Of a stretch of 64,000 bases of DNA, positions 1 through 7,701 are shown piece by piece. The notes beneath the pieces were generated by a model, which did not search any database, had not been told where the DNA came from, and saw nothing but the letters and a program-made list of their open reading frames with translations. Position 1 is the stretch's first letter. Each line of letters opens with the position of its first letter. The stretch lies in NCBI RefSeq assembly GCF_001427985.1, contig NZ_LMSA01000001.1:253629-317628 (forward strand). Reading direction: 5' to 3'. Source of the stretch: Knoellia sp. Soil729 (GTDB taxonomy: Bacteria > Actinomycetota > Actinomycetes > Actinomycetales > Dermatophilaceae). The position numbers and the translations under genes were made by a program.

Positions 1-594
1 GTCCTGCACGTCAATGGGCATCGTCGCCTTCGCCGTCCGCGTGTCCGTGTCGAGCTGCTCGAGGACCTTCTTGGCAGCCAGGTTGCGCTGTTGCCACTTC
101 GCGTCCTCGGCGGCAGCCGCGTCCGGGACGCTGTACTTCTCGACGTTCTCGGCCGTGGGCGTGTAGGGCGCCGGGAGGCGCATGTGGTCGGCCGGGTCGA
201 CGTAGGTGGAGATGCTCGCGACGTCGGAGTACCACGCTGCCTTGGCATCGACGACGGCCTTGTAGACCTGCCCAAGGCTCGTGTCCACGTCACCGACCTC
301 GCCGGCGTGGGCGTCGAGGGTGTCGCTCAGCTTCTTGAGCGTGGACTGGGCCGCCGTCGCCGCCGGCCCAGTCCAGCCCTTGCCACCGTCCGCCGGCGCC
401 TGCAGCTCGCTGCGCACGGCACGCACGTCCTTGGCGAGGCTCTCGAGCTGGCTCCTGGCCGCCTGCCAGTCGGCCTGCGTGAGCGAGATGGACCCGGTGT
501 CCACCGCGAAGACCTTGAAGAGCTCGCGCTCGTACTTCTTGGCCTTGGGGTCGAGCGTGGGGCCGCCCCCACCACCGTCAGAGATCAGAACCAT
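1..594 (-). CDS. ESX-associated helical protein, C-terminus beyond window
   Basis: The reading frame starts at ATG 594 and runs off the left edge after 198 codons, so it is partial. A strong ribosome site (AAGGAG) lies 7 bases before the start, and the start overlaps the end of the subtilase gene by 17 bases. The protein opens with a Gly run (residues 7-11) and is then rich in Ala, Lys, Asp and Glu, consistent with long helices. The segment around residue 74 reads GKGWTGPAATAAQ, a W-x-G turn like those of WXG100/PPE-type ESX proteins. With its place downstream of the WXG100 pair this suggests a type VII secretion substrate or chaperone. No enzymatic motif is visible and the family is not recognised with certainty. 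Confidence 0.7.
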   Translation of the reverse strand, partial: MVLISDGGGGGPTLDPKAKKYERELFKVFAVDTGSISLTQADWQAARSQLESLAKDVRAVRSELQAPADGGKGWTGPAATAAQSTLKKLSDTLDAHAGEVGDVDTSLGQVYKAVVDAKAAWYSDVASISTYVDPADHMRLPAPYTPTAENVEKYSVPDAAAAEDAKWQQRNLAAKKVLEQLDTDTRTAKATMPIDVQD

Positions 595-2119
595 TGCTGT
601 GCTCCTTCGTCGTGGCGGCGACCCCATCCGTCGCTGCCGTGCGTGCATGGAAGTCGTCACGGTGGGAGTCGGCCCGGTGGGAGTCGGCCCGGTCGGGCGT
701 TCGGCCCGGGAGCGCCGTGGTCGCTTCGCTCGGCCGACGTCGCAGGACAAGCACGAGGACCGCGACCAGGGCCAGCACCGCCACTGCGCCCAACAACCAC
801 GGCAGGGCGGAGCCACCGTCGTGCGAGGTGGCACCGGACGACTGTGATGGGCCGGCCGCCTCGGGCGAGGTGGAGGAGCCGGCAGCCGAGGCGCTGGGCG
901 AGGCCTGCGCGGAGGTGCCGCGAGAGGAGCTGGGGGTGCTGCCCGTCGAGCCTTGCGTGGCGGCGGTGATCTGCTGTGCGGTCGGTATGACGACGCCCTT
1001 GTCCACCACCATGGGGTTGGTGTCGGGCAGGGACTCGACGTCGACCTTCACGGCGTCCGCGGGGTCCGCGATGCCGAAGCCGTAGGACTCGGTCTTGCCC
1101 GTGGCCTTCGGGAGGTTGTCACCGACGCGGCGGAACCAGGTGAGGTGCTTGCCGTCCTCGGCCCGCATCCCGATCTGGTCCCTGAGCGCCTGCAGCACCT
1201 GGTTGCCGGTCGCGCCGGGGTGCGCCGACCAGACCGCCGCGAGGCCTCCCGCGGTGATGGCCGTGGCCTGGGAGCTTCCGTCGGAGAGGACGTCGCTGCG
1301 CCATCCCGACGGCGTCCACTGGCCGGCAGCGATCCTGGTGCCGGGAGCGGCGAAGTCGACGAACGAGCTCCTGCGCATGGCGCTGGTGTCGAGGTTGCCG
1401 GCCGCGTCGACATGCGTCACCGTGACGACGCCGTTGCCGATGCCCGGCCAGAAGACCTGTCGCGTCTCGTTGTTGGTGGAGGCGACGACGATGGCCCCCG
1501 CGCGATAGGCACCGAGGAGGGCCTCGACGTAGGCGTCGTCGTAGTCCGTGGTCAGGCTGATGCTGATCACCCGTGCCCCGTCCCTGACCGCCTGGCCGAT
1601 CGCCCGCGCCGTGGCCTCCGAGGCCTCGTTGAGGCTCGGGTCGGTCAGACCGCACGAGAGCTTCGTCGGGTTCGAGGGCGCCGGATAGGTGACCGCGTAG
1701 TGGCGCAGAGTGGCTTCCGGGGCGATGCCCGAGATGCCCCGCCCGCCCGATGCGGTCCCCCGGCCGGAGCCGACCAGGAGCGAGGCCATGCGCGTGGCAT
1801 GGTCGGCCGCCTCCCCTTTGACGGTCGCGGGCTGTTTGCCGCCACCGGCCGCCAGGCACTCGGTCCGGGACGAGGCCACCCTGCCCTTGAGCTCGGGGAC
1901 GCTCGAGTCGATCGGCCCGTCGATGAGCGCCACGGTGATGCCCTTGCCCGCACCGCTGCGGTGGAGCTCGTCCACGCCCATGGCGGAGCGCCACCACTGC
2001 CCGTCGTCGAGCGCATCGGCACTGGCCGCGGGCACTGCCACGCACAGGCCCAGGACGGCGCCGCCCGCGGCCATGCCCAGGGCACGGCGACGCCTGTGGA
2101 GCAGCGGTCCGGTGGACAT
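578..2119 (-). CDS. membrane-anchored subtilisin-like (S8) protease, mycosin-like
   Basis: 513 residues from ATG 2119, chosen because it lies 2 bases after the upstream stop and opens with a signal peptide (basic start, hydrophobic stretch to about residue 34, ASADA). The subtilase triad is readable: Asp67 (VALIDGP), His107 (DHATRMAS, where His-Gly-Thr is the usual form) and Ser283 (DGSSQATAITAG), with Asn216/217 as the likely oxyanion residue. A Ser/Thr/Pro-rich linker and one C-terminal membrane helix (ALPWLLGAVAVLALVAVL) follow, ending in a basic tail. This is the mycosin plan: exported, tethered, catalytic domain outside. A second, more canonical mycosin sits at 6351-7568. The likely role is processing ESX substrates or components; the natural target is unknown. 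Confidence 0.85.
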   Translation of the reverse strand: MSTGPLLHRRRRALGMAAGGAVLGLCVAVPAASADALDDGQWWRSAMGVDELHRSGAGKGITVALIDGPIDSSVPELKGRVASSRTECLAAGGGKQPATVKGEAADHATRMASLLVGSGRGTASGGRGISGIAPEATLRHYAVTYPAPSNPTKLSCGLTDPSLNEASEATARAIGQAVRDGARVISISLTTDYDDAYVEALLGAYRAGAIVVASTNNETRQVFWPGIGNGVVTVTHVDAAGNLDTSAMRRSSFVDFAAPGTRIAAGQWTPSGWRSDVLSDGSSQATAITAGGLAAVWSAHPGATGNQVLQALRDQIGMRAEDGKHLTWFRRVGDNLPKATGKTESYGFGIADPADAVKVDVESLPDTNPMVVDKGVVIPTAQQITAATQGSTGSTPSSSRGTSAQASPSASAAGSSTSPEAAGPSQSSGATSHDGGSALPWLLGAVAVLALVAVLVLVLRRRPSEATTALPGRTPDRADSHRADSHRDDFHARTAATDGVAATTKEHSNGSDL

Positions 2120-2121
2120 GG

Positions 2122-2661
2122 TCACTGCGGCGACGGCGAGTCCTGGCCCGGACCCGTCGGAACCACGGCCTCGCCGCGGGTGTCGGGGTTGGGGGCCGAG
2201 CCGTCGCCGGTCGGCACCTCGTCCTCCGGCATGGCACCGGTCGCGCCCCCGGCGGAGTCCGCATCGGCGGCGGCATCCTGCGCAGCCTGCGTGGAGGAGG
2301 CCTCGACCTGGTGGCGCGTGCTCTCGAGCGGGCCCCGCTCCCACCTCTGCCAGAGGTCGAGGAAGGCGCCGCCGGCCGCGTCGTCGTTGTCCCTCATCTG
2401 CCTGGCCGATGTCTTGATCCCCTGCGCGACGGAGTCCAGGTCGATCTTCGCGCCGCGCATGGTCTCGAGGTAGATCGTGCGCACCTGCGCGAAGACCCGC
2501 CCGTAGGAAGCCAGTGCGGGGACCTCACCGAACGAGCTCTCGTCCGCGAGGGCATCACGGATCTTCTTGATGCCCTCGCTGGAGTCGGTCTCCCACCTGG
2601 TCTGCTTGGTGTTGGCCAGGCTGTTCATGTACTCGGTGGGGTACTCGACCTTGTCGCCCAT
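2122..2661 (-). CDS. ESX-associated helical protein with Pro/acidic tail
   Basis: 179 residues. ATG 2661 is chosen over the upstream in-frame start at 2715 because it has a clear GGGAGG ribosome site and a clean start (MGDKVEYPTEYM). Residues 1 to about 125 are predicted helical and carry LWQRWERGP near 120; the rest is a low-complexity Ala/Asp/Gly/Pro tail. There is no signal peptide. It lies between the WXG100 pair and the subtilase, 2 bases before the latter, so the two are probably translationally coupled. The position and the helix-plus-tail plan suggest an ESX-exported or ESX-accessory protein. I do not recognise a named family. Confidence 0.7.
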   Translation of the reverse strand: MGDKVEYPTEYMNSLANTKQTRWETDSSEGIKKIRDALADESSFGEVPALASYGRVFAQVRTIYLETMRGAKIDLDSVAQGIKTSARQMRDNDDAAGGAFLDLWQRWERGPLESTRHQVEASSTQAAQDAAADADSAGGATGAMPEDEVPTGDGSAPNPDTRGEAVVPTGPGQDSPSPQ

Positions 2662-2776
2662 AGCTACCTCCCCTGAATCGTCATCACTGCGTGCGTTTCC
2701 GCACCGCTGCACCACGCTGCGTCTCGTCGGCCACTGCGCCGCTACGGCCCGTGGCGGCCTCGCTCGGACGCAACCC

Positions 2777-2806
2777 GTGCCGACACCCCACGTGGGGTGC
2801 CGGCAC
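2777..2806 (-). terminator. hairpin after the WXG100 pair
   Basis: Two 15-base arms (2777-2791 and 2792-2806) pair with a single wobble-type mismatch around a CCCCAC/GTGGGG centre. It begins 27 bases past the stop of the WXG100 gene ending at 2833, in the right place to end or attenuate that transcript before the genes further left. No U-tract follows, as is common in high-GC actinobacteria. Confidence 0.55.
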
Positions 2807-2832
2807 GATCGACCGCACAGCCGACCAGAGGG

Positions 2833-3126
2833 TCAGGACCAGCTGTTCTTGTTCTTGAGCTCACCGGCGAGGTAGGACTCCTTGGACTGCTCGACGGCCT
2901 TCTTGATGTCGAGGAGCAGCTCGTTGAGGTCCTGCACCTCACGGTTCCAGTTCTTCTTCACGTCCTCGAACGCACCCTTGGCGCCGGCCTCCCACTCGGA
3001 CATGTAGGGCTTGAGGTCGCTCTCCATGTCGGAGACCTTGGTCTTGAGGTCGTTGACGCCCTTGACCATGTCCTGGATGAGGGTGTCGAGCCCCGCGCTG
3101 CCGACCTTGATGTTCTGGCCACTCAT
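2833..3126 (-). CDS. WXG100-family ESX protein (WEA variant)
   Basis: 97 residues from ATG 3126, which overlaps the previous stop as TGATG; a GTG one codon earlier is an alternative. Two amphipathic helices flank Trp45. The turn reads W-E-A instead of W-x-G, with otherwise the same spacing to Phe53 as in the partner protein. The C-terminus has Tyr85-Leu-Ala-Gly-Glu89, fitting the YxxxD/E export signal of type VII substrates. WXG100 proteins form a four-helix heterodimer exported by the ESX machine; the gene immediately upstream is the natural partner. Identification is firm at the family level; which one corresponds to EsxA or EsxB is not decided. Confidence 0.88.
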   Translation of the reverse strand: MSGQNIKVGSAGLDTLIQDMVKGVNDLKTKVSDMESDLKPYMSEWEAGAKGAFEDVKKNWNREVQDLNELLLDIKKAVEQSKESYLAGELKNKNSWS

Positions 3127-3446
3127 CACTTGCCACCCATCTGCGCGCTGTACTTGCTGAGGAGGTCGGAGGACATCTGGTCGTCCGACGTGTACTGCTT
3201 GTCATTGGAGATGAGGTTCTCGCGGAAGTGGTCGAGGATGTCGACCAGGTCCTTGGCCTGCACGGTCCAGGCGTTCTGCACGTTCTGGAACGCGCCGGCG
3301 CCGGCGCCCTCCCAGTGCGCCTTCACCTGCTCCATCTGCCCCTGCAGCGTGTTGAGCCTGGCCTTGAGGTCGGTGCGCGCCTGGTCGACGACGCCGGCAC
3401 TCTTGGCGATCGCGCCGGAACCGACAGCAATGTTCTGGTTGCCCAT
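3126..3446 (-). CDS. WXG100-family ESX protein
   Basis: 106 residues with an AAGGGAAG ribosome site before ATG 3446. Helix, then Trp45-Glu-Gly47 (the WXG turn), then helix, ending with Tyr85-Thr-Ser-Asp-Asp89, a YxxxD type VII export signal at the same position as in the downstream partner. First gene of the leftward arm of the ESX locus; the rightward arm (eccD) starts 220 bases away, so the space between is a shared control region. Expected to pair with the 97-residue WXG100 protein and leave the cell through the EccB/C/D/E complex. Confidence 0.92.
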   Translation of the reverse strand: MGNQNIAVGSGAIAKSAGVVDQARTDLKARLNTLQGQMEQVKAHWEGAGAGAFQNVQNAWTVQAKDLVDILDHFRENLISNDKQYTSDDQMSSDLLSKYSAQMGGK

Positions 3447-3666
3447 GTCACTTCCCTTCTGTTCATGGCCCTGGGGCCTTCGGTGGTCCTACCGACCACT
3501 CCTGGTGGTTGGACCCCGGATTCAGACACCCCCGAAGTCCTGACATGGACGACCTTACGGGGGCGTACGACCCCCGGCCATGGGGAGAACTCCCCGTCTA
3601 TGCTCGGGTGCGTCCTCCGTGTCGACGGAACGGACCAGAACTGCACGATCGGGGAGGACCACACTC
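3447..3666. promoter_or_regulatory. divergent control region of the ESX locus
   Basis: 220 bases between the two divergent arms, with no gene I can support. It must hold both start sites. Visible pieces are GGGGAG/CTCCCC arms at 3582-3595 separated by two bases, closely followed by TATGCT at 3599-3604, which could act as a -10 element for the rightward arm. No experimentally known operator is recognised. Confidence 0.4.
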
Positions 3667-4998
3667 GTGAGCCAGAGCACGGCGACGTCACTCGTCAGGT
3701 TGTCGGTGACGTCGGGGACCCGGCGCGCGGACCTGGGGATCCCGGGCTCCATCCCCGTCGCCGAGATCGTGCCGGACCTCGCTCGCGAGCTCGGCGTCCT
3801 CGACGCGCACTCGGCGAGCATGGGCTACCGGCTCATCCGCTCTGACGGGCACCTGGTCGAGGGCGACAGAAGCCTTGCAGCACAGGGGATCGAGGACGGT
3901 GCGGTGCTCAGCCTCGAGCCCAACCGACCCGATGACGAGAAGGTCTACGACGACGTCGTCGAGGCAGTGGCCGACCTGGTCGAGACCCAGTTTCCACCGT
4001 GGACCTCCGCACACAGCGCTGGCACGGCTGTCGGCGCAGCCGTCGTCCTGTTCCTCGCCGCTGCCTACGCCCTCTTCACCGCCCGCGACAGCGGCATCCT
4101 CGTCGCGGCGTTGGCGGGGGTCTGCGCCGTGCTCCTCGTGGCGGCCGCCGCGGTCCTGGCGCACGTGCGCCAGCAGCCCTCGGCTGGCGTGGCGCTCGCC
4201 CTGACTGCCGTGGCGTATGCCGGCGTGGCCGGCTTCGCCGCCGTCCCCGACGCGCCGCTGTGGGGCGAGGGACTGCTGTATGCCGGTGCCGCAGCCACCG
4301 TCGTCGGTGTCCTCGGCGCGCTCGCCGTCTCCCGCCACCGGCTGCTCGTCGGCACGAGCGCCGTCGTCGGACTCGCCATGGTCGCGCTGGGAAGCCTGAG
4401 CCACTTCCTCGGATGGGGCCTGGCACCGGTCGCCGTCGTCATCTTCGTCGTCGCCGCGGTCGTCGGGAACGTCCTTCCGTGGGTGGGGATCTCGTCCAGC
4501 CGACTGACGACCCACCCGCCCAAGTCGGACCTCGAGATCTTTGCCGACGTGCCGGAGGTCGAGCGTGACCAGGTCCGGCGACAGGTCGCGGCCGGGCACG
4601 AGCTCATGGTCGCCCTCGGGGTGGCCAGTGCCGCCGTCATGGTCCTGTGCACCCCGCAGATCGTTTCGATCGGCGTGTCCGGAGCGCTGCTGACGTTCGT
4701 CGGCTTCGTCGCCACCCTCCTGCGCACCCGGCACAGCCGTACCCGCACGACGGTGCTCATCGCCATGGTCACCGGCGTCGCGGGGGTGGCCGTGGCCGCC
4801 GTCGCCGCAGCGCAGACCCACCCGCAGTGGCGGCCCCTCCTGGCGCTGGCGCTCGCGGCGGCTGCCGCGCTCGTCGTGGGCCTCGCGCTGGTCCTGCCGC
4901 GCACCCGCCTCCAGCTCGGCCGCATCGCTGACTCCATGGAGGGCGTTGCCCTCGTCGCGCTCGCCCCCCTGGCCGCCCTCGCGGCCGGGCTTCTCTGA
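3667..4998 (+). CDS. eccD: type VII secretion integral membrane protein EccD
   Basis: 443 residues from GTG 3667, chosen for the GGGAGG ribosome site just upstream and because it begins directly at the ubiquitin-like (YukD) domain, residues about 1-85 (LVRLSVTSGTRRADLGIPG). A linker (VYDDVVEAVADLVETQF) and about eleven membrane helices follow from residue 115 to the end. This ubiquitin-like plus eleven-helix plan is diagnostic of EccD, which lines the ESX inner-membrane pore. It is followed 9 bases later by eccB. The size is at the short end for the family, but no domain is missing. Confidence 0.93.
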   Translation: MSQSTATSLVRLSVTSGTRRADLGIPGSIPVAEIVPDLARELGVLDAHSASMGYRLIRSDGHLVEGDRSLAAQGIEDGAVLSLEPNRPDDEKVYDDVVEAVADLVETQFPPWTSAHSAGTAVGAAVVLFLAAAYALFTARDSGILVAALAGVCAVLLVAAAAVLAHVRQQPSAGVALALTAVAYAGVAGFAAVPDAPLWGEGLLYAGAAATVVGVLGALAVSRHRLLVGTSAVVGLAMVALGSLSHFLGWGLAPVAVVIFVVAAVVGNVLPWVGISSSRLTTHPPKSDLEIFADVPEVERDQVRRQVAAGHELMVALGVASAAVMVLCTPQIVSIGVSGALLTFVGFVATLLRTRHSRTRTTVLIAMVTGVAGVAVAAVAAAQTHPQWRPLLALALAAAAALVVGLALVLPRTRLQLGRIADSMEGVALVALAPLAALAAGLL

Positions 4999-5007
4999 GG
5001 CGGCAGC

Positions 5008-6354
5008 GTGGCCACCAAGAAGGACCTCGTCGAGGCCCAGTCCTTCAGCAAGCGCCGGTTGACGACGGCGTTCGTCAGCGGAGCACCGGGTGGCCGTGAG
5101 GTCGAGCCCCACCGCCCGATGAAGGCAGTGGTCGGTGGGATCGCCCTCACCGTGGTGCTCGTCCTCGGAAGCCTCGCCTTCGGCTGGCTCAAGGGCTCGC
5201 TGCCGCAGAACTGGGGCAACAACAAGCTCGTCATCGCCAAGACCAGCGGAGCCCGCTACGTCTCGATCAAGGACACCCTCCACCCCGTCCTCAACACCAC
5301 GAGCGCGCGCCTCCTCATCCCGGCTCACGACTTCGAGGTCATCGCCGTCGCCGACGACAAGCTGGCCACGAAGAAGCGCGGTGCCACGATCGGCATCCTC
5401 GGCGCTCCGGACTCGCTTCCTCCCGGACGGTCCCTGACCAACACCGGGTGGGTGTCCTGCCTCGGGCCGGGAGGCGGCGTCGCCACCTCAGTGGGTGCCT
5501 CCGCCAGGAGCACCCCCGCCACAGAGGGCGCCACCGTGGTGATGACCGGTCGTCAGCCCTTCGTCATCGCGGGGGGGATGCGCTACCCGGTCCCGGCCAA
5601 CCAGCTCGACGACATCACCCTGGCGCTGGGGCTCGACGGCAGCCCGCCCCGGCAGGCTCCGGCCGTGTGGACCAACCTCTTCGCGCTCGGGCCCGGCCTC
5701 ACGAAGCTGACCCTGCCCGGTTTCGGCAAGGCTGCGCCGGGGCTGCCGCCGGGTGCGACGGTCGGCACCGTCCTCGCGGTGGCGAGCAGCGGTCAGCAGG
5801 CACGCCGCTACCTCGTCAACTCCCGCGGCGAGCTCGAGCCCCTCCCGGACTTCGCGCACGCCCTCTACGGCCTGGGTTCGGGGAGCACCACGGCCAAGGC
5901 GGACCTCCCCGTCACACCGGCACAGGTCACGCAGCTCAAGGTGGTCCCGCAGCAGTTCGCCCCCAAGGAATGGCCGGCGGAGCTGCCCACCCTCGTCAGC
6001 GACGCACCCTGCGCGAGCCTCACGGCGGCCACGGACAGCAGGCCGACAGTCACCCTGTCCACGTCGACGACGGTCACGCCCGAGTCCGGCGTCACCAAGG
6101 TGGCGGTCGATCTCGGCACCGGAGCCCTGGTGCGGGCGATCGGAGCCGGGTCCCTTGGCTCCGGTCCGCTCCTGGCCATCGACCAGACGGGCACCTCCTA
6201 CGCCATCGACGCCTCGACGCCCGACCTCCTGCAGCGTCTGGGCTACCAGCCGGCAGACGTGGCACCCGTGCCGCAGGCCTGGACCGAGCTGTTCCGCACC
6301 GGACCCGAGCTCAGCGTGAAGGCCGCCCAGACCACCGTGACCGCAGCGTCGTGA
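5008..6354 (+). CDS. eccB: type VII secretion protein EccB
   Basis: 448 residues, GTG start 9 bases after eccD. The N-terminus (MATKKDLVEAQSFSKRRL) is the typical cytosolic EccB opening, followed by one membrane helix at about residues 40-62 and a long extracytoplasmic repeat domain with conserved Cys in SCLGPGG and DAPCASL. EccB forms the periplasm-side part of the ESX channel. The gene ends in a four-base GTGA overlap with mycP, so the two are translationally coupled. It lacks the longest C-terminal repeats seen in some mycobacterial EccB proteins but is within the normal range. Confidence 0.93.
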   Translation: MATKKDLVEAQSFSKRRLTTAFVSGAPGGREVEPHRPMKAVVGGIALTVVLVLGSLAFGWLKGSLPQNWGNNKLVIAKTSGARYVSIKDTLHPVLNTTSARLLIPAHDFEVIAVADDKLATKKRGATIGILGAPDSLPPGRSLTNTGWVSCLGPGGGVATSVGASARSTPATEGATVVMTGRQPFVIAGGMRYPVPANQLDDITLALGLDGSPPRQAPAVWTNLFALGPGLTKLTLPGFGKAAPGLPPGATVGTVLAVASSGQQARRYLVNSRGELEPLPDFAHALYGLGSGSTTAKADLPVTPAQVTQLKVVPQQFAPKEWPAELPTLVSDAPCASLTAATDSRPTVTLSTSTTVTPESGVTKVAVDLGTGALVRAIGAGSLGSGPLLAIDQTGTSYAIDASTPDLLQRLGYQPADVAPVPQAWTELFRTGPELSVKAAQTTVTAAS

Positions 6355-7568
6355 CGGCTGGCCGGTCCGGGATCCTCGCGTCCCTCGGAGCACTCAGCCT
6401 CCTGGCGAGCAGCATCATCCTCCCAGTGATGGCGACTCCTGCCATGGCGCAGGCACGGGACTGCACCGAGGGCCAGACCCGTTTCATCGCCGACTCTCCC
6501 CCGGCGCTGTCGCGCCTCGCCGCCTCGCGTGCGTGGACCATGTCGACCGGCCGAGGCGTGGTCGTCGCCGTGGTCGACTCCGGTGTCGCCGCCGCCAACG
6601 CCCACTTCCCCAAGGGGTCGGTCCTGCCGGGCAAGAGCTTCGTCGGTGGCAGGGCCACCACGGACGAGACCGGCCACGGCACGGCCATCGCCGGCGTGAT
6701 CGCTGCGCGCGACATCGGCGAGAAGTCCGGTGTGGTCGGGCTGGCCAAGGGCGCGACGATCCTGCCCGTCAAGATCACCGGCGGCGCACCAACCGGCGAC
6801 GAGGAGCAACAGCGCTCGGCCAACCTCGCCAAGGGGATCTCGTATGCCGTGTCCGCGGGCGCGGACGTCATCAACCTCTCGCTCTCGACCACCTCGAACC
6901 GCCCGGACGTGCGCGCCGCGGTCGCCTCCGCCGTGAAGGCAGGCATCGTCGTCGTGGCCTCCGGCGGCAACCGCGACCAGTCGGCCGAGGCCAAGGACGG
7001 CCCCCGCTACCCGGCAGCCAACCCGGGCGTCGTCGGCGTCACGGCGGCGGACGCGCGAGACGTGGTCACGCAGAGCTCCATCCACGGCCCCCAGGTGGAC
7101 CTCGCGGCCCCGGGCGACGACATCCTCACCACCTTCCGCGCCTGGGGCGACTGCGTCTTCTCGCAGGAGGCGCAGTCGAGCAGCTACGCGACGGCCTACG
7201 TCAGCGCCGCGGCGGCACTGATGCGCGAGCGCTACCGCTCGGCATCACCGGCCGAGATCGCCTACCGGCTCGAGGCCACGGCCTCACGAGGCTCGCGGAC
7301 CGTGCGCGACGACGTCTCGGGCTGGGGTGTGGTGCAGCCCTACGAGGCGATGACGGCGGTGCTCGACGAGACGGTCGCCGGGCCCGTCGCCCCCGGGGCC
7401 ACGCCCAGGGTCACGCCACCGCCCCAGGTGTCCGCCATCGACCTCACACCGGCCCGCGACCCCCGCGCCGGTGACCGCACGACCGTGCTGTGGCTGCTGC
7501 TCGGCACCGGCGCATCCGTGCTCGCTCTCGCCATGGCCCGGATGCTCCGCCAGCCGCAACGTTCCTGA
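6351..7568 (+). CDS. mycP: type VII secretion-associated serine protease mycosin (MycP)
   Basis: 405 residues from GTG 6351, sharing four bases with the eccB stop. Signal peptide to about residue 34 (ATPAMA), then a subtilase domain with Asp76 (VAVVDSG), His109 (TGHGTAIAG), Asn207 (ASGGN) and Ser278 (SSSYATAYV), and a single C-terminal membrane helix (VLWLLLGTGASVLALAMARM) with a short basic tail. This is the full mycosin architecture; MycP stabilises the ESX complex and cleaves secreted substrates. A second S8 protease lies on the opposite arm of the locus. Confidence 0.93.
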   Translation: MTAGRSGILASLGALSLLASSIILPVMATPAMAQARDCTEGQTRFIADSPPALSRLAASRAWTMSTGRGVVVAVVDSGVAAANAHFPKGSVLPGKSFVGGRATTDETGHGTAIAGVIAARDIGEKSGVVGLAKGATILPVKITGGAPTGDEEQQRSANLAKGISYAVSAGADVINLSLSTTSNRPDVRAAVASAVKAGIVVVASGGNRDQSAEAKDGPRYPAANPGVVGVTAADARDVVTQSSIHGPQVDLAAPGDDILTTFRAWGDCVFSQEAQSSSYATAYVSAAAALMRERYRSASPAEIAYRLEATASRGSRTVRDDVSGWGVVQPYEAMTAVLDETVAGPVAPGATPRVTPPPQVSAIDLTPARDPRAGDRTTVLWLLLGTGASVLALAMARMLRQPQRS

Positions 7569-7701
7569 CGAGGTCCCGACCACGGGCAGCGACGCACGGG
7601 CAGCGGTTCGGGGGCGCGGGTCCCGCGCTCTGCGTGGGCCGGCATACGGGAGCGGGGAACCCGGTTGGGAGCACCGGTGAGGTTCTGGGAGAATCGCGCC
7701 C

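Noticed and set aside
7569-7701. T-box leader before valS
   Set aside because: No T-box sequence or antiterminator pairing is visible in the 133-base gap.
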